A DNA stretch of 19,420 bases from an uncultured Porphyromonas sp. Lineage in GTDB: Bacteria > Bacteroidota > Bacteroidia > Bacteroidales > Porphyromonadaceae. The notes beneath the pieces are model-generated. The model worked only from the letters and a program-made list of their open reading frames with translations. It had not been told where the DNA came from and did not search any database. Position numbers and translations under genes: made by a program. The DNA is taken from NCBI GenBank assembly GCA_900546675.1, contig URDQ01000040.1, positions 1 to 19,420 of the forward strand. The letters run 5' to 3'. This document shows positions 7,991 to 13,777 of the stretch, one piece after another; the first letter of the stretch is position 1; every line of letters starts with the position of its first letter.

Positions 7991-8656
7991 ATGATCGCAG
8001 AGCGTCTAGCAGAGATACGGAGTCAGATACCAGAGCAGGTGCAACTGGTGGCCGTCTCCAAGTTTCACCCCGTCGAGTCCGTCCGTGAGGCTTACGAAGC
8101 AGGTCAGCGACTCTTTGGCGAAAACCGAGCACAAGAGCTGGCCGAAAAAGCGCCCCAGCTCCCCGAAGACATCCAGTGGCACTTCATCGGCACCCTCCAG
8201 CGCAACAAGGTCAAGTATATCGTCCCCTATGTCTCCCTCATCGAGAGCGTCGACTCCGAGTCACTCCTCAAGGAGATTGTCAAGCAGGCGAACCGCTTCG
8301 ACCGCCAGCTGCGCATCCTCCTGCAGTACAAGATAGCACAGGAGGAGAGCAAGAGCGGACTAGACCACACGGAGCTCCTAGCACTCGTAGACCACTACCT
8401 AGCGACTCCCGAGTGGCGGGAGCGCATCACCATCTGCGGCTTGATGGGTATGGCGACGCTTACAGCAGACAAAGAGCAGATACGCCACGAGTTTGACACG
8501 CTACGTGCCCTACAGACGGAGCTACGTGAGCGCTACCCCGAGATCTCGTGGGATGAACTCTCTATGGGCATGAGCAGTGACTGGCCCATAGCCGTAGAGG
8601 CTGGCTCTACGATCGTGCGCATCGGCACGGCCATCTTTGGCGAGCGACAATACTAA
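7991..8656 (+). CDS. YggS/PLPBP-family pyridoxal-phosphate homeostasis protein
   Basis: The 221-aa product is a full-length member of the YggS/PROSC/PLPBP family, a single-domain PLP-binding TIM barrel related to the N-terminal domain of alanine racemase. Family members bind pyridoxal 5'-phosphate and are thought to buffer it rather than catalyse a reaction. Visible hallmarks are the PLP lysine in VAVSKFHP (Lys24), FGENRAQEL, WHFIGTLQRNKVKY and the C-terminal phosphate-binding part MGMSSDWPIAVEAGSTIVRIG followed by AIFGER. The ATG at 7991 gives the usual N-terminus. It follows the DUF4494 terminator by 35 nt, so it needs its own promoter, but I could not find a good -7 box in that gap. It converges on the hut operon. 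Confidence 0.9.
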   Translation: MIAERLAEIRSQIPEQVQLVAVSKFHPVESVREAYEAGQRLFGENRAQELAEKAPQLPEDIQWHFIGTLQRNKVKYIVPYVSLIESVDSESLLKEIVKQANRFDRQLRILLQYKIAQEESKSGLDHTELLALVDHYLATPEWRERITICGLMGMATLTADKEQIRHEFDTLRALQTELRERYPEISWDELSMGMSSDWPIAVEAGSTIVRIGTAIFGERQY

Positions 8657-8728
8657 ACAACAACTAGTAGTATCCAATAGTTGCTTCTCGGAGACGCTAC
8701 AAGCGCTATCAAGCTATGGCAAATAAAA

Positions 8729-8762
8729 TGAGCGTGCTGACTACACTTAGTCAACACGCTCA
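8729..8762 (-). terminator. Terminator of the hut operon, between convergent genes
   Basis: TGAGCGTG (8729-8736) pairs with CACGCTCA (8755-8762), and inside it GACTA (8739-8743) pairs with TAGTC (8748-8752). On the minus strand the stem is followed by TTTTATTT (8728-8721), so it is a good terminator for the hutH-side transcript. On the plus strand no T-run follows; it may still stop yggS transcription less efficiently. Confidence 0.75.
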
Positions 8763-8780
8763 CGATTGAAATGTAGTATG

Positions 8781-8796
8781 AGGGGCGATGACCCCT
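8781..8796. other. Small GC hairpin between the convergent genes
   Basis: AGGGG (8781-8785) and CCCCT (8792-8796) form a short stem with a CGATGA loop, next to the hutH stop. Read on the minus strand, 8800-8781 begins GTGTAGGGG, the same nine bases that begin each arm of the inverted repeat at 115-198. Confidence 0.4.
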
Positions 8797-8819
8797 ACAC
8801 TATTCCTTATAACGAGAGC

Positions 8820-10319
8820 TTACTCAAAGGGGAAGGTCTTGATGAGCTCCTCAGCCTTGTTCATCTGCTCGTACATAACGACGTCATCCTCGACACGAGG
8901 GCATACCTTGCGGAAGCTAGCGAGGAAGCCCTCGAGACGCTCCGAAGTCTTCATAGGACGACGGAACTCGATCGCCTGAGCTGCATTGAGTAGCTCGATA
9001 CCGAAGAGACGATAGAGGTTGGCGATGAGTGGCATCAGCTTCGTCGCTGCGTTAGCACCCATAGATACGTGATCCTCCTGACCATTGCTGGAGACGATGC
9101 TATCGCTAGCTGCTGAGTGGCAGTACATCTTGTTTTGGCTGACCATAGCGGCTGCGGCATACTGTGGGATCATAAAGCCGCTGTTGAGCCCTGGGTTGGC
9201 AACGAGGAACTCAGGCAGGTCGCGTAGCCCAAGGATGAGCTGAGCGACACGACGCTCTGAGATATTGCCTAGCTCAGCGAGTGCTATAGCGAGGAAGTCG
9301 TAGACGATCGCTAGAGGCTGACCATGGAAGTTACCACCTGATACGACCATATCGTCATCGGGGAAGACGGTGGGATTGTCCGTAACAGAGTTGATCTCAG
9401 TCTCTACGACACTGCGCACGTAAGCGATAGCGTCACGCGAAGCTCCGTGAACCTGTGGCACACAGCGGAAGCTGTAGGGGTCCTGTACCTGGGGCTTGGG
9501 CTTAGCAATCATCTCGCTACCCTTGAGTAGCTCACGCATGTGGGCTGCGACCTGTATCTGTCCCTGATGTGGACGTATCTGGTGCAGACGATCATCATAG
9601 GGAGCGTCTAGTCCGGCGAATGCCTCTAGTGAGAGTGCTGCACACCAGTCAGCGGCTAGCTTGAGACGCTCTGCCTGTATGAGGGCATAGACACCATGTG
9701 AACTCATAAACTGAGTACCATTGAGCAGGGCTAGACCCTCTTTGCTCTTGAGCTTGATGGGCTCCCAGCCAAACTTGCCGAGGACCTCGCAGGAGGGGAG
9801 CTTCTCACCCTTGTAGCGTACCTCGCCATAGCCGATGAGCGGTAGGAAGAGGTTGGCTAGAGGAGCCAAGTCACCTGAAGCACCTAGCGAACCGCGGTCA
9901 TAGACGACAGGTAGGACATCCGCATTGAGCATATCAACGATGCGCTGTACGGTCTCTACCTGTACACCACTATTGCCGATCTGCAGGGCATGAGCCTTCA
10001 GAAGGAGCATAAGGCGAACGATGGGCTCTGCGACCTCGTCACCACAGCTACAAGCGTGGCTCTTGACGATGTTTTCCTGAAGCTTGGTGAGCTGATCAGG
10101 AGAGATGGTGCGGTTGCAGAGTGAGCCAAAGCCCGTGGTGACACCGTAGATGGGCTTGTCGACCTCCTCGACCTTGCGGTCTAGGTAGTTACGACAGTGC
10201 TCGATACGCTTGATAGCCTCTGGTGAGAGGGTTAGCTCGAAGTGGTTCTCTAGATACTCTCGGCATAGCTCGATGGTGAGCTGCTCGCTACCGATGGCGA
10301 ATGATTTACGTGCTGACAT
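8820..10319 (-). CDS. hutH: Histidine ammonia-lyase
   Basis: This enzyme removes ammonia from L-histidine to give trans-urocanate, the first step of histidine degradation, in the cytoplasm. The 499-aa length is usual for the family. The self-forming MIO electrophile triad Ala-Ser-Gly is at residues 147-149 in GSLGASGDLAPLANL, and the catalytic-loop Tyr lies in YGVTTGFGSL (residue 58). Further family motifs are QDPYSFRCVPQVHGA, NPTVFPDDD and the conserved Gln/Glu region QEDHVSMG. It is the last gene of the hut operon and starts 6 nt after fchA, so translation is probably coupled. A general aromatic ammonia-lyase is the alternative, but the operon settles the substrate as histidine. Confidence 0.95.
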   Translation of the reverse strand: MSARKSFAIGSEQLTIELCREYLENHFELTLSPEAIKRIEHCRNYLDRKVEEVDKPIYGVTTGFGSLCNRTISPDQLTKLQENIVKSHACSCGDEVAEPIVRLMLLLKAHALQIGNSGVQVETVQRIVDMLNADVLPVVYDRGSLGASGDLAPLANLFLPLIGYGEVRYKGEKLPSCEVLGKFGWEPIKLKSKEGLALLNGTQFMSSHGVYALIQAERLKLAADWCAALSLEAFAGLDAPYDDRLHQIRPHQGQIQVAAHMRELLKGSEMIAKPKPQVQDPYSFRCVPQVHGASRDAIAYVRSVVETEINSVTDNPTVFPDDDMVVSGGNFHGQPLAIVYDFLAIALAELGNISERRVAQLILGLRDLPEFLVANPGLNSGFMIPQYAAAAMVSQNKMYCHSAASDSIVSSNGQEDHVSMGANAATKLMPLIANLYRLFGIELLNAAQAIEFRRPMKTSERLEGFLASFRKVCPRVEDDVVMYEQMNKAEELIKTFPFE

Positions 10320-10325
10320 GTTTCT

Positions 10326-10961
10326 TTATTTGCAAGCTTCCTTAGTATACTCTATGACCTTAGCTTCACGCTCGATCACCTCACGCTCGAGACGATCAGC
10401 CTCAGCGGTCATATCTGCGACGAACTGCTCGTCCTTGATGGAGGTTAGGTTGATGCGAACGTTGAAGAGTGCGCCGATGATTGCATTGCGTGCTGACATC
10501 ATAGCGACACAGCCATCGGTGACAGCGTTTTGGTTACCATTGGAGACAACCTCCTCGATATCACTGAGCAGGCTGTAGACACGGCGAGCCACCTCCATAG
10601 GTACGTTGGCAGCAATCTTGGTAGCCTCTTGGATCTGTGCAGAGCGTGCAGCCTTCTGCTCGTCAGTCTCTTTGGGCATTTGGAAAGCTTCAAAGACAAC
10701 GTTGTAAGCCTCGCTATCACGATCTACATCTAGGATCAACTGCTGACGAATCTCATGGACACGCTCGACGAGTTGCTTCATCTGCTCCTCGACCTCGGCA
10801 TACTTCTTACGACCGATGGTGAGCCCTGCTACCATCTCGGTGAGAGCTGCTGCGATGGAACCACTGAGTGCTGAGATGCTACCACCTCCAGGTACAGGAT
10901 CCTTGCCTGCGGTGACGTCAAGAAGCCCCTTGACAGTCAAATCTGTTAGACTATTATTCAT
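10326..10961 (-). CDS. fchA: Formimidoyltetrahydrofolate cyclodeaminase
   Basis: The product converts 5-formimino-THF, made by FtcD, into 5,10-methenyl-THF and ammonia, feeding histidine carbon into the folate pool. At 211 aa it corresponds to a stand-alone FTCD C-terminal (cyclodeaminase) domain, all-helical and usually dimeric or higher. The Gly-rich substrate loop PVPGGGSISALSGSIAAAL starts near residue 23, followed by a helix with VAGLTIGRKKY. The C-terminal part contains NVRINLTSIKDEQFV, as expected for the family. In animals this activity is fused to the transferase; here the two are separate genes of one operon. The gene starts 60 nt after hutI. Confidence 0.92.
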   Translation of the reverse strand: MNNSLTDLTVKGLLDVTAGKDPVPGGGSISALSGSIAAALTEMVAGLTIGRKKYAEVEEQMKQLVERVHEIRQQLILDVDRDSEAYNVVFEAFQMPKETDEQKAARSAQIQEATKIAANVPMEVARRVYSLLSDIEEVVSNGNQNAVTDGCVAMMSARNAIIGALFNVRINLTSIKDEQFVADMTAEADRLEREVIEREAKVIEYTKEACK

Positions 10962-11021
10962 AGGATGATTGAGATTGTTTGTTAGTTAATTAGTTGGATA
11001 GCGACTAGCCCTGCTAGAAGA

Positions 11022-12296
11022 CTAAACGCTGGGGGCAGGTGTCACGAGTTTGTTTTCGTAAACGGTACCCGCCTTAATGGTGGCTCGTACGAGGTTGACA
11101 CCAAAGTGATAGGAGAGGAACTTGTACGAGGGGAAGCGTAGGAGCGCTAGGTCACCCGCCTTGCCTACCTCGATGCTACCTATCTGATCTGCACGACCGA
11201 TGGCGGCAGCGCCATTGAGCGTGAGTGCGGTGACAGCCTCCTCGACGGTCATACCCATATAGATGGTTGCTAGAGCAAACATCAGCGGGATGGAAGAGCT
11301 GAAGCAACTTCCTGGGTTAAGGTCAGAAGCTACGGCTACGGCACAACCCGCATCGATCATACGACGTGCTGGCGCATACTCTTCGCCTAAGCTGAAGGCA
11401 GTACAGGGCAGGCAGGTAGCCACCGTGTCGCTCTGAGCCAATGCTTGGATACCCTTGTCGGAGATCTGTAATAGGTGATCCGCAGAGAGACAGCCTAGCT
11501 CGGCTGCTAGCTCAGCACCACCGAAGGATACGATCTCATCGGCATGCATCTTGACCTTGAGACCCAGCTCCTTAGCACGAGTCAAGAGGATGCGTGTCTG
11601 CTCATGGTCGAAGACTCCCTTCTCAGTAAAGATGTCGCAACACTCTGCCAAACCTCGCTCTACAACTACTGGCATGACTGTGTCACAGAGGTAGTGGATA
11701 AAGTCTGTGGAGCGTCCCTTGTACTCGGGTGGCGTATCGTGCGCCCCCATAAAGGTGGGGTAAAGGTCTATCGGGTGCTGCTCCTGTAGCGTCCGAATGA
11801 CCTCTAGCTGCTTGATCTCCGTGTCAAGCTCCATACCGTAGCCACTCTTCGCTTCAACGGTGGTAACTCCCATAGACAGCATAGCGTCTAGATGTGCAGA
11901 GGCGCGCTGGGTTAGCTCCTCAGCCGTTGCGCTACGGGTCGCCTTCATCGTGTTGGCTATACCCCCTCCACGCTCCATAATGCTCATATAGCTGTCGCCA
12001 GCTAGCCGCCACTGGAACTCGTCCTCACGGTAGCCCCCGAAAATGAGGTGGGTGTGACTATCGACGAAGCCTGGCAGGACGCATCCGCCCTGAGCGTCAT
12101 AAGCGACGCAGTCGGTGTGGTCTACTTGCTCAGCTTCTTGCATAGTCCCGACGAAGGCTATCTTACCTTGTCGGACGATGATGGCGGCTGGTCCCTCGAT
12201 GACTCCGATCTGGCGCATCGCCTCAGCACCGTGCTGTGCGGTAGAGCCTGGACGGGTCACGATCTGACCGATATTGTATAGATAGAGATTAGACAT
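11022..12296 (-). CDS. hutI: Imidazolonepropionase
   Basis: This metal-dependent hydrolase of the amidohydrolase superfamily opens 4-imidazolone-5-propionate to N-formimino-L-glutamate. The 424-aa product has the metal motif GFVDSHTH (His81, His83), a further metal ligand in KMHADEI (His251), the substrate region AKSGYGMELDTE, SADHLL, and the catalytic Asp in ASDLNPGSC (Asp325). Its first codons (MSNLYL) are odd: they lie inside the heptamer repeat array that flanks the upstream four-helix-bundle gene, and the start ATG itself is part of one repeat unit. The start could therefore have been reshaped by that insertion, but no other in-frame start gives a better N-terminus. Confidence 0.94.
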   Translation of the reverse strand: MSNLYLYNIGQIVTRPGSTAQHGAEAMRQIGVIEGPAAIIVRQGKIAFVGTMQEAEQVDHTDCVAYDAQGGCVLPGFVDSHTHLIFGGYREDEFQWRLAGDSYMSIMERGGGIANTMKATRSATAEELTQRASAHLDAMLSMGVTTVEAKSGYGMELDTEIKQLEVIRTLQEQHPIDLYPTFMGAHDTPPEYKGRSTDFIHYLCDTVMPVVVERGLAECCDIFTEKGVFDHEQTRILLTRAKELGLKVKMHADEIVSFGGAELAAELGCLSADHLLQISDKGIQALAQSDTVATCLPCTAFSLGEEYAPARRMIDAGCAVAVASDLNPGSCFSSSIPLMFALATIYMGMTVEEAVTALTLNGAAAIGRADQIGSIEVGKAGDLALLRFPSYKFLSYHFGVNLVRATIKAGTVYENKLVTPAPSV

Positions 12297-12344
12297 TAGA
12301 TTTTAGAAGTTAGAGGTTAGACTTTAGAGGTTAGACATTAGAGA
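12289..12344. repeat. Tandem heptamer array, left side (8 x TTAGANN)
   Basis: TTAGA recurs exactly every 7 bases at 12289, 12296, 12303, 12310, 12317, 12324, 12331 and 12338, with a decayed ninth unit (TTTGA) at 12345. The two bases between units vary. The array covers the hutI start codon at one end and the stop and last codons of the four-helix-bundle gene at the other. It is inverted relative to the array at 12690-12724. Confidence 0.9.
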
Positions 12345-12689
12345 TTTGATGAGACCTGCTAGCATACGCCCTACTTCGTCAGAGAGGCTCAGAGTCTCTT
12401 TTAGCTGAATCTCTGAGAGGTAGCCTATGCGTAGACAAAGCTCTAGCTGTGTCTCTAGCTCTGCTCGGGAGCCTTGCGCTATGTGTAGGAAGTGATTCGT
12501 ATCCCTCTTACTTTCTCTTGCATTCCCCTCTGCAATATTAGAGGGGATGGAGATAGCCGACCGTCTCATTTGGTCTGAGAGCGCATACTTCTCCTCCAGC
12601 GGTAGTTGGCGTATAAGATTATAGACATCTATGGTCAGTTGCATGGCTTTCTGCCAAACGATCAAGTCTCTATAATCTTTGCCTGCCAC
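12324..12689 (-). CDS. Four-helix-bundle protein (S23/IVS, Avd-like)
   Basis: The 121-aa product is a compact member of the four-helix-bundle family first seen in intervening sequences of 23S rRNA genes and related to Avd, the accessory protein of diversity-generating retroelements. Hallmarks are YRDLIVWQKAMQL near the start, LSDQMRRSAISIPSNIAEG in the middle and FLHIAQGSRAELETQLELC. Known relatives form pentameric basic barrels that bind nucleic acid; most solitary copies have no known role. The start is GTG at 12689-12687, chosen because the family motif begins a few residues later and heptamer repeats lie immediately upstream. The final codons (MSNL, then TAA) fall inside the other array. 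It has nothing obvious to do with histidine catabolism, yet sits in the operon on the same strand, so it must be transcribed with it. Confidence 0.88.
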   Translation of the reverse strand: MAGKDYRDLIVWQKAMQLTIDVYNLIRQLPLEEKYALSDQMRRSAISIPSNIAEGNARESKRDTNHFLHIAQGSRAELETQLELCLRIGYLSEIQLKETLSLSDEVGRMLAGLIKSLMSNL

Positions 12690-12724
12690 TCTAACTTCTA
12701 ATCTCTAATTTCTAACCTCTAATC
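12690..12724. repeat. Tandem heptamer array, right side (5 x TCTAANN)
   Basis: TCTAA recurs exactly every 7 bases at 12690, 12697, 12704, 12711 and 12718, with a decayed unit (TCTCT) at 12725. It is the inverted form of the array at 12289-12344. On the minus strand it lies just upstream of the GTG start of the four-helix-bundle gene, and the last unit shares two bases with that start codon. It fills nearly all of the 45-nt gap after ftcD. Confidence 0.9.
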
Positions 12725-12734
12725 TCTCTTTGTA

Positions 12735-13640
12735 CTACTCCATCATGCGGAGCTCGAGGATCTGGGTCTCGCAGAAGTTCTCTATGCCGAGGTAGTACTC
12801 AGCGCAGTCGATGAGTGCCTTCATAGGTACGAGGCCGATGACCTCAGCACCAACGATCTCGACACCGTAGCGACGAGCCTCCATACGTACCATCTCATGA
12901 GCACGATAGACGGCTGTCTTGGTGTAGTCGGTGAGGTTCATAGAGACCTGTACGATGTGTCTATCAGTTAGCTCTACTCCCATAGCCTTGCAGAAGCGTA
13001 GACCGCCACCGATGTGACGGACTTTCTTAGCAATAGCATCAGCGATAGAGAGGTCAGAGGTATTGAGGTTGACATTGTAAGCAACGAGTGGCATACGAGC
13101 ACCGACAGCTACAACACCTGCTGTGGGGTGAATGTCAGCTGGACCGAAGTCTGGGTGCCACTCATCCTCGTGGATTTTCTCAGCCATACCCTCGAACTGT
13201 CCCTTGCGGATCTTAGCGAGGTTCTCACGATGAGGAGCTGAGGCACTCTTCTCATAGAGGAAAACAGGTACGCCGATGCGCTCGCCGATCTCCTTACCGA
13301 CTTCCTTAGAAAGCTCGATAGCCTCCTCCATCTCCATATTGCGAATGGGGATAAAGGGAATAACATCGACAGCGCCCATACGTGGGTGCTGACCCTCGTG
13401 CTTGGTCATATCGATCACCTTGACAGCAATCTCGACAGCCTCGAGGACAGACTTACGAACAGCCTCAGGCTCGCCCATGACGGTCACCACGCAACGGTTG
13501 TGGTCCTCGTCATTGCTGTAGTCTAAGAGCTTGACACCCTCGGTTGCTCTAAAGGGCTGTACGATCTGCTCAATCTTTGCTTTGTCACGTCCCTCGCTAA
13601 AGTTGGGGACACACTCTACGATCTTTGTCTGAATAGCCAT
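12735..13640 (-). CDS. ftcD: Glutamate formimidoyltransferase
   Basis: The enzyme transfers the formimino group from N-formimino-L-glutamate to tetrahydrofolate, releasing glutamate. The 301-aa product corresponds to the N-terminal and middle FTCD transferase domains without the cyclodeaminase. It opens with the family signature VECVPNFSEGRD (residues 8-19), then DYSNDEDHNRCVVT, and carries the expected catalytic His in GQHPRMGAVDVIPFIP (His85, corresponding by motif to His82 of the animal enzyme). The region RIGVPVFLYEKSA is also typical. It is the first gene of the operon as seen here. The cyclodeaminase step is supplied by fchA three genes downstream. Confidence 0.94.
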   Translation of the reverse strand: MAIQTKIVECVPNFSEGRDKAKIEQIVQPFRATEGVKLLDYSNDEDHNRCVVTVMGEPEAVRKSVLEAVEIAVKVIDMTKHEGQHPRMGAVDVIPFIPIRNMEMEEAIELSKEVGKEIGERIGVPVFLYEKSASAPHRENLAKIRKGQFEGMAEKIHEDEWHPDFGPADIHPTAGVVAVGARMPLVAYNVNLNTSDLSIADAIAKKVRHIGGGLRFCKAMGVELTDRHIVQVSMNLTDYTKTAVYRAHEMVRMEARRYGVEIVGAEVIGLVPMKALIDCAEYYLGIENFCETQILELRMME

Positions 13641-13713
13641 TGTTTTATCTATTTATAGTGTTGTGTATTGATATCTAGGTAAGCCTTTTCGATAGGTCTC
13701 CTCAAACATTCCG

Positions 13714-13745
13714 CTAAGTTACTGATTATTTGAAGTACTGTCAAG
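13714..13745 (-). promoter_or_regulatory. Candidate promoter of the hut operon
   Basis: On the minus strand a -33 box CTTG (13745-13742, part of CTTGACA) and a -7-like box TAACTTAG (13721-13714) are separated by 20 nt. The -7 box differs from TAnnTTTG at one position. The same bases also read as TTGACA - 17 nt - TAACTT. Transcription would begin about 13707, some 65 nt before ftcD. No repressor site or riboswitch was recognised. Confidence 0.45.
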
Positions 13746-13777
13746 CTTTTCAGGAGGAATCTGTAGCAAAAGAAGTA

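Larger units (their letters stand above)
12289..12724 (-). mobile_element. Candidate insertion unit: four-helix-bundle gene within inverted heptamer arrays
   Basis: The small gene and its two flanking arrays behave as one block of about 436 nt placed between ftcD and hutI. The arrays are inverted copies of a heptamer and overlap the gene's own start and stop. There is no transposase, integrase or reverse transcriptase, so if it moves it must depend on something elsewhere. Mobility is inference from the repeat arrangement and from the gene's lack of any role in histidine breakdown. Confidence 0.45.

Noticed and set aside
12289..12724. Diversity-generating retroelement or 23S rRNA intervening sequence around the Avd-like gene
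   Set aside because: No reverse transcriptase, template/variable repeat pair or rRNA sequence is present; the gene sits between hut genes.
12289..12724. CRISPR array suggested by regular repeats
   Set aside because: Units are 7 nt in direct tandem with no spacers of CRISPR length and no cas genes nearby.
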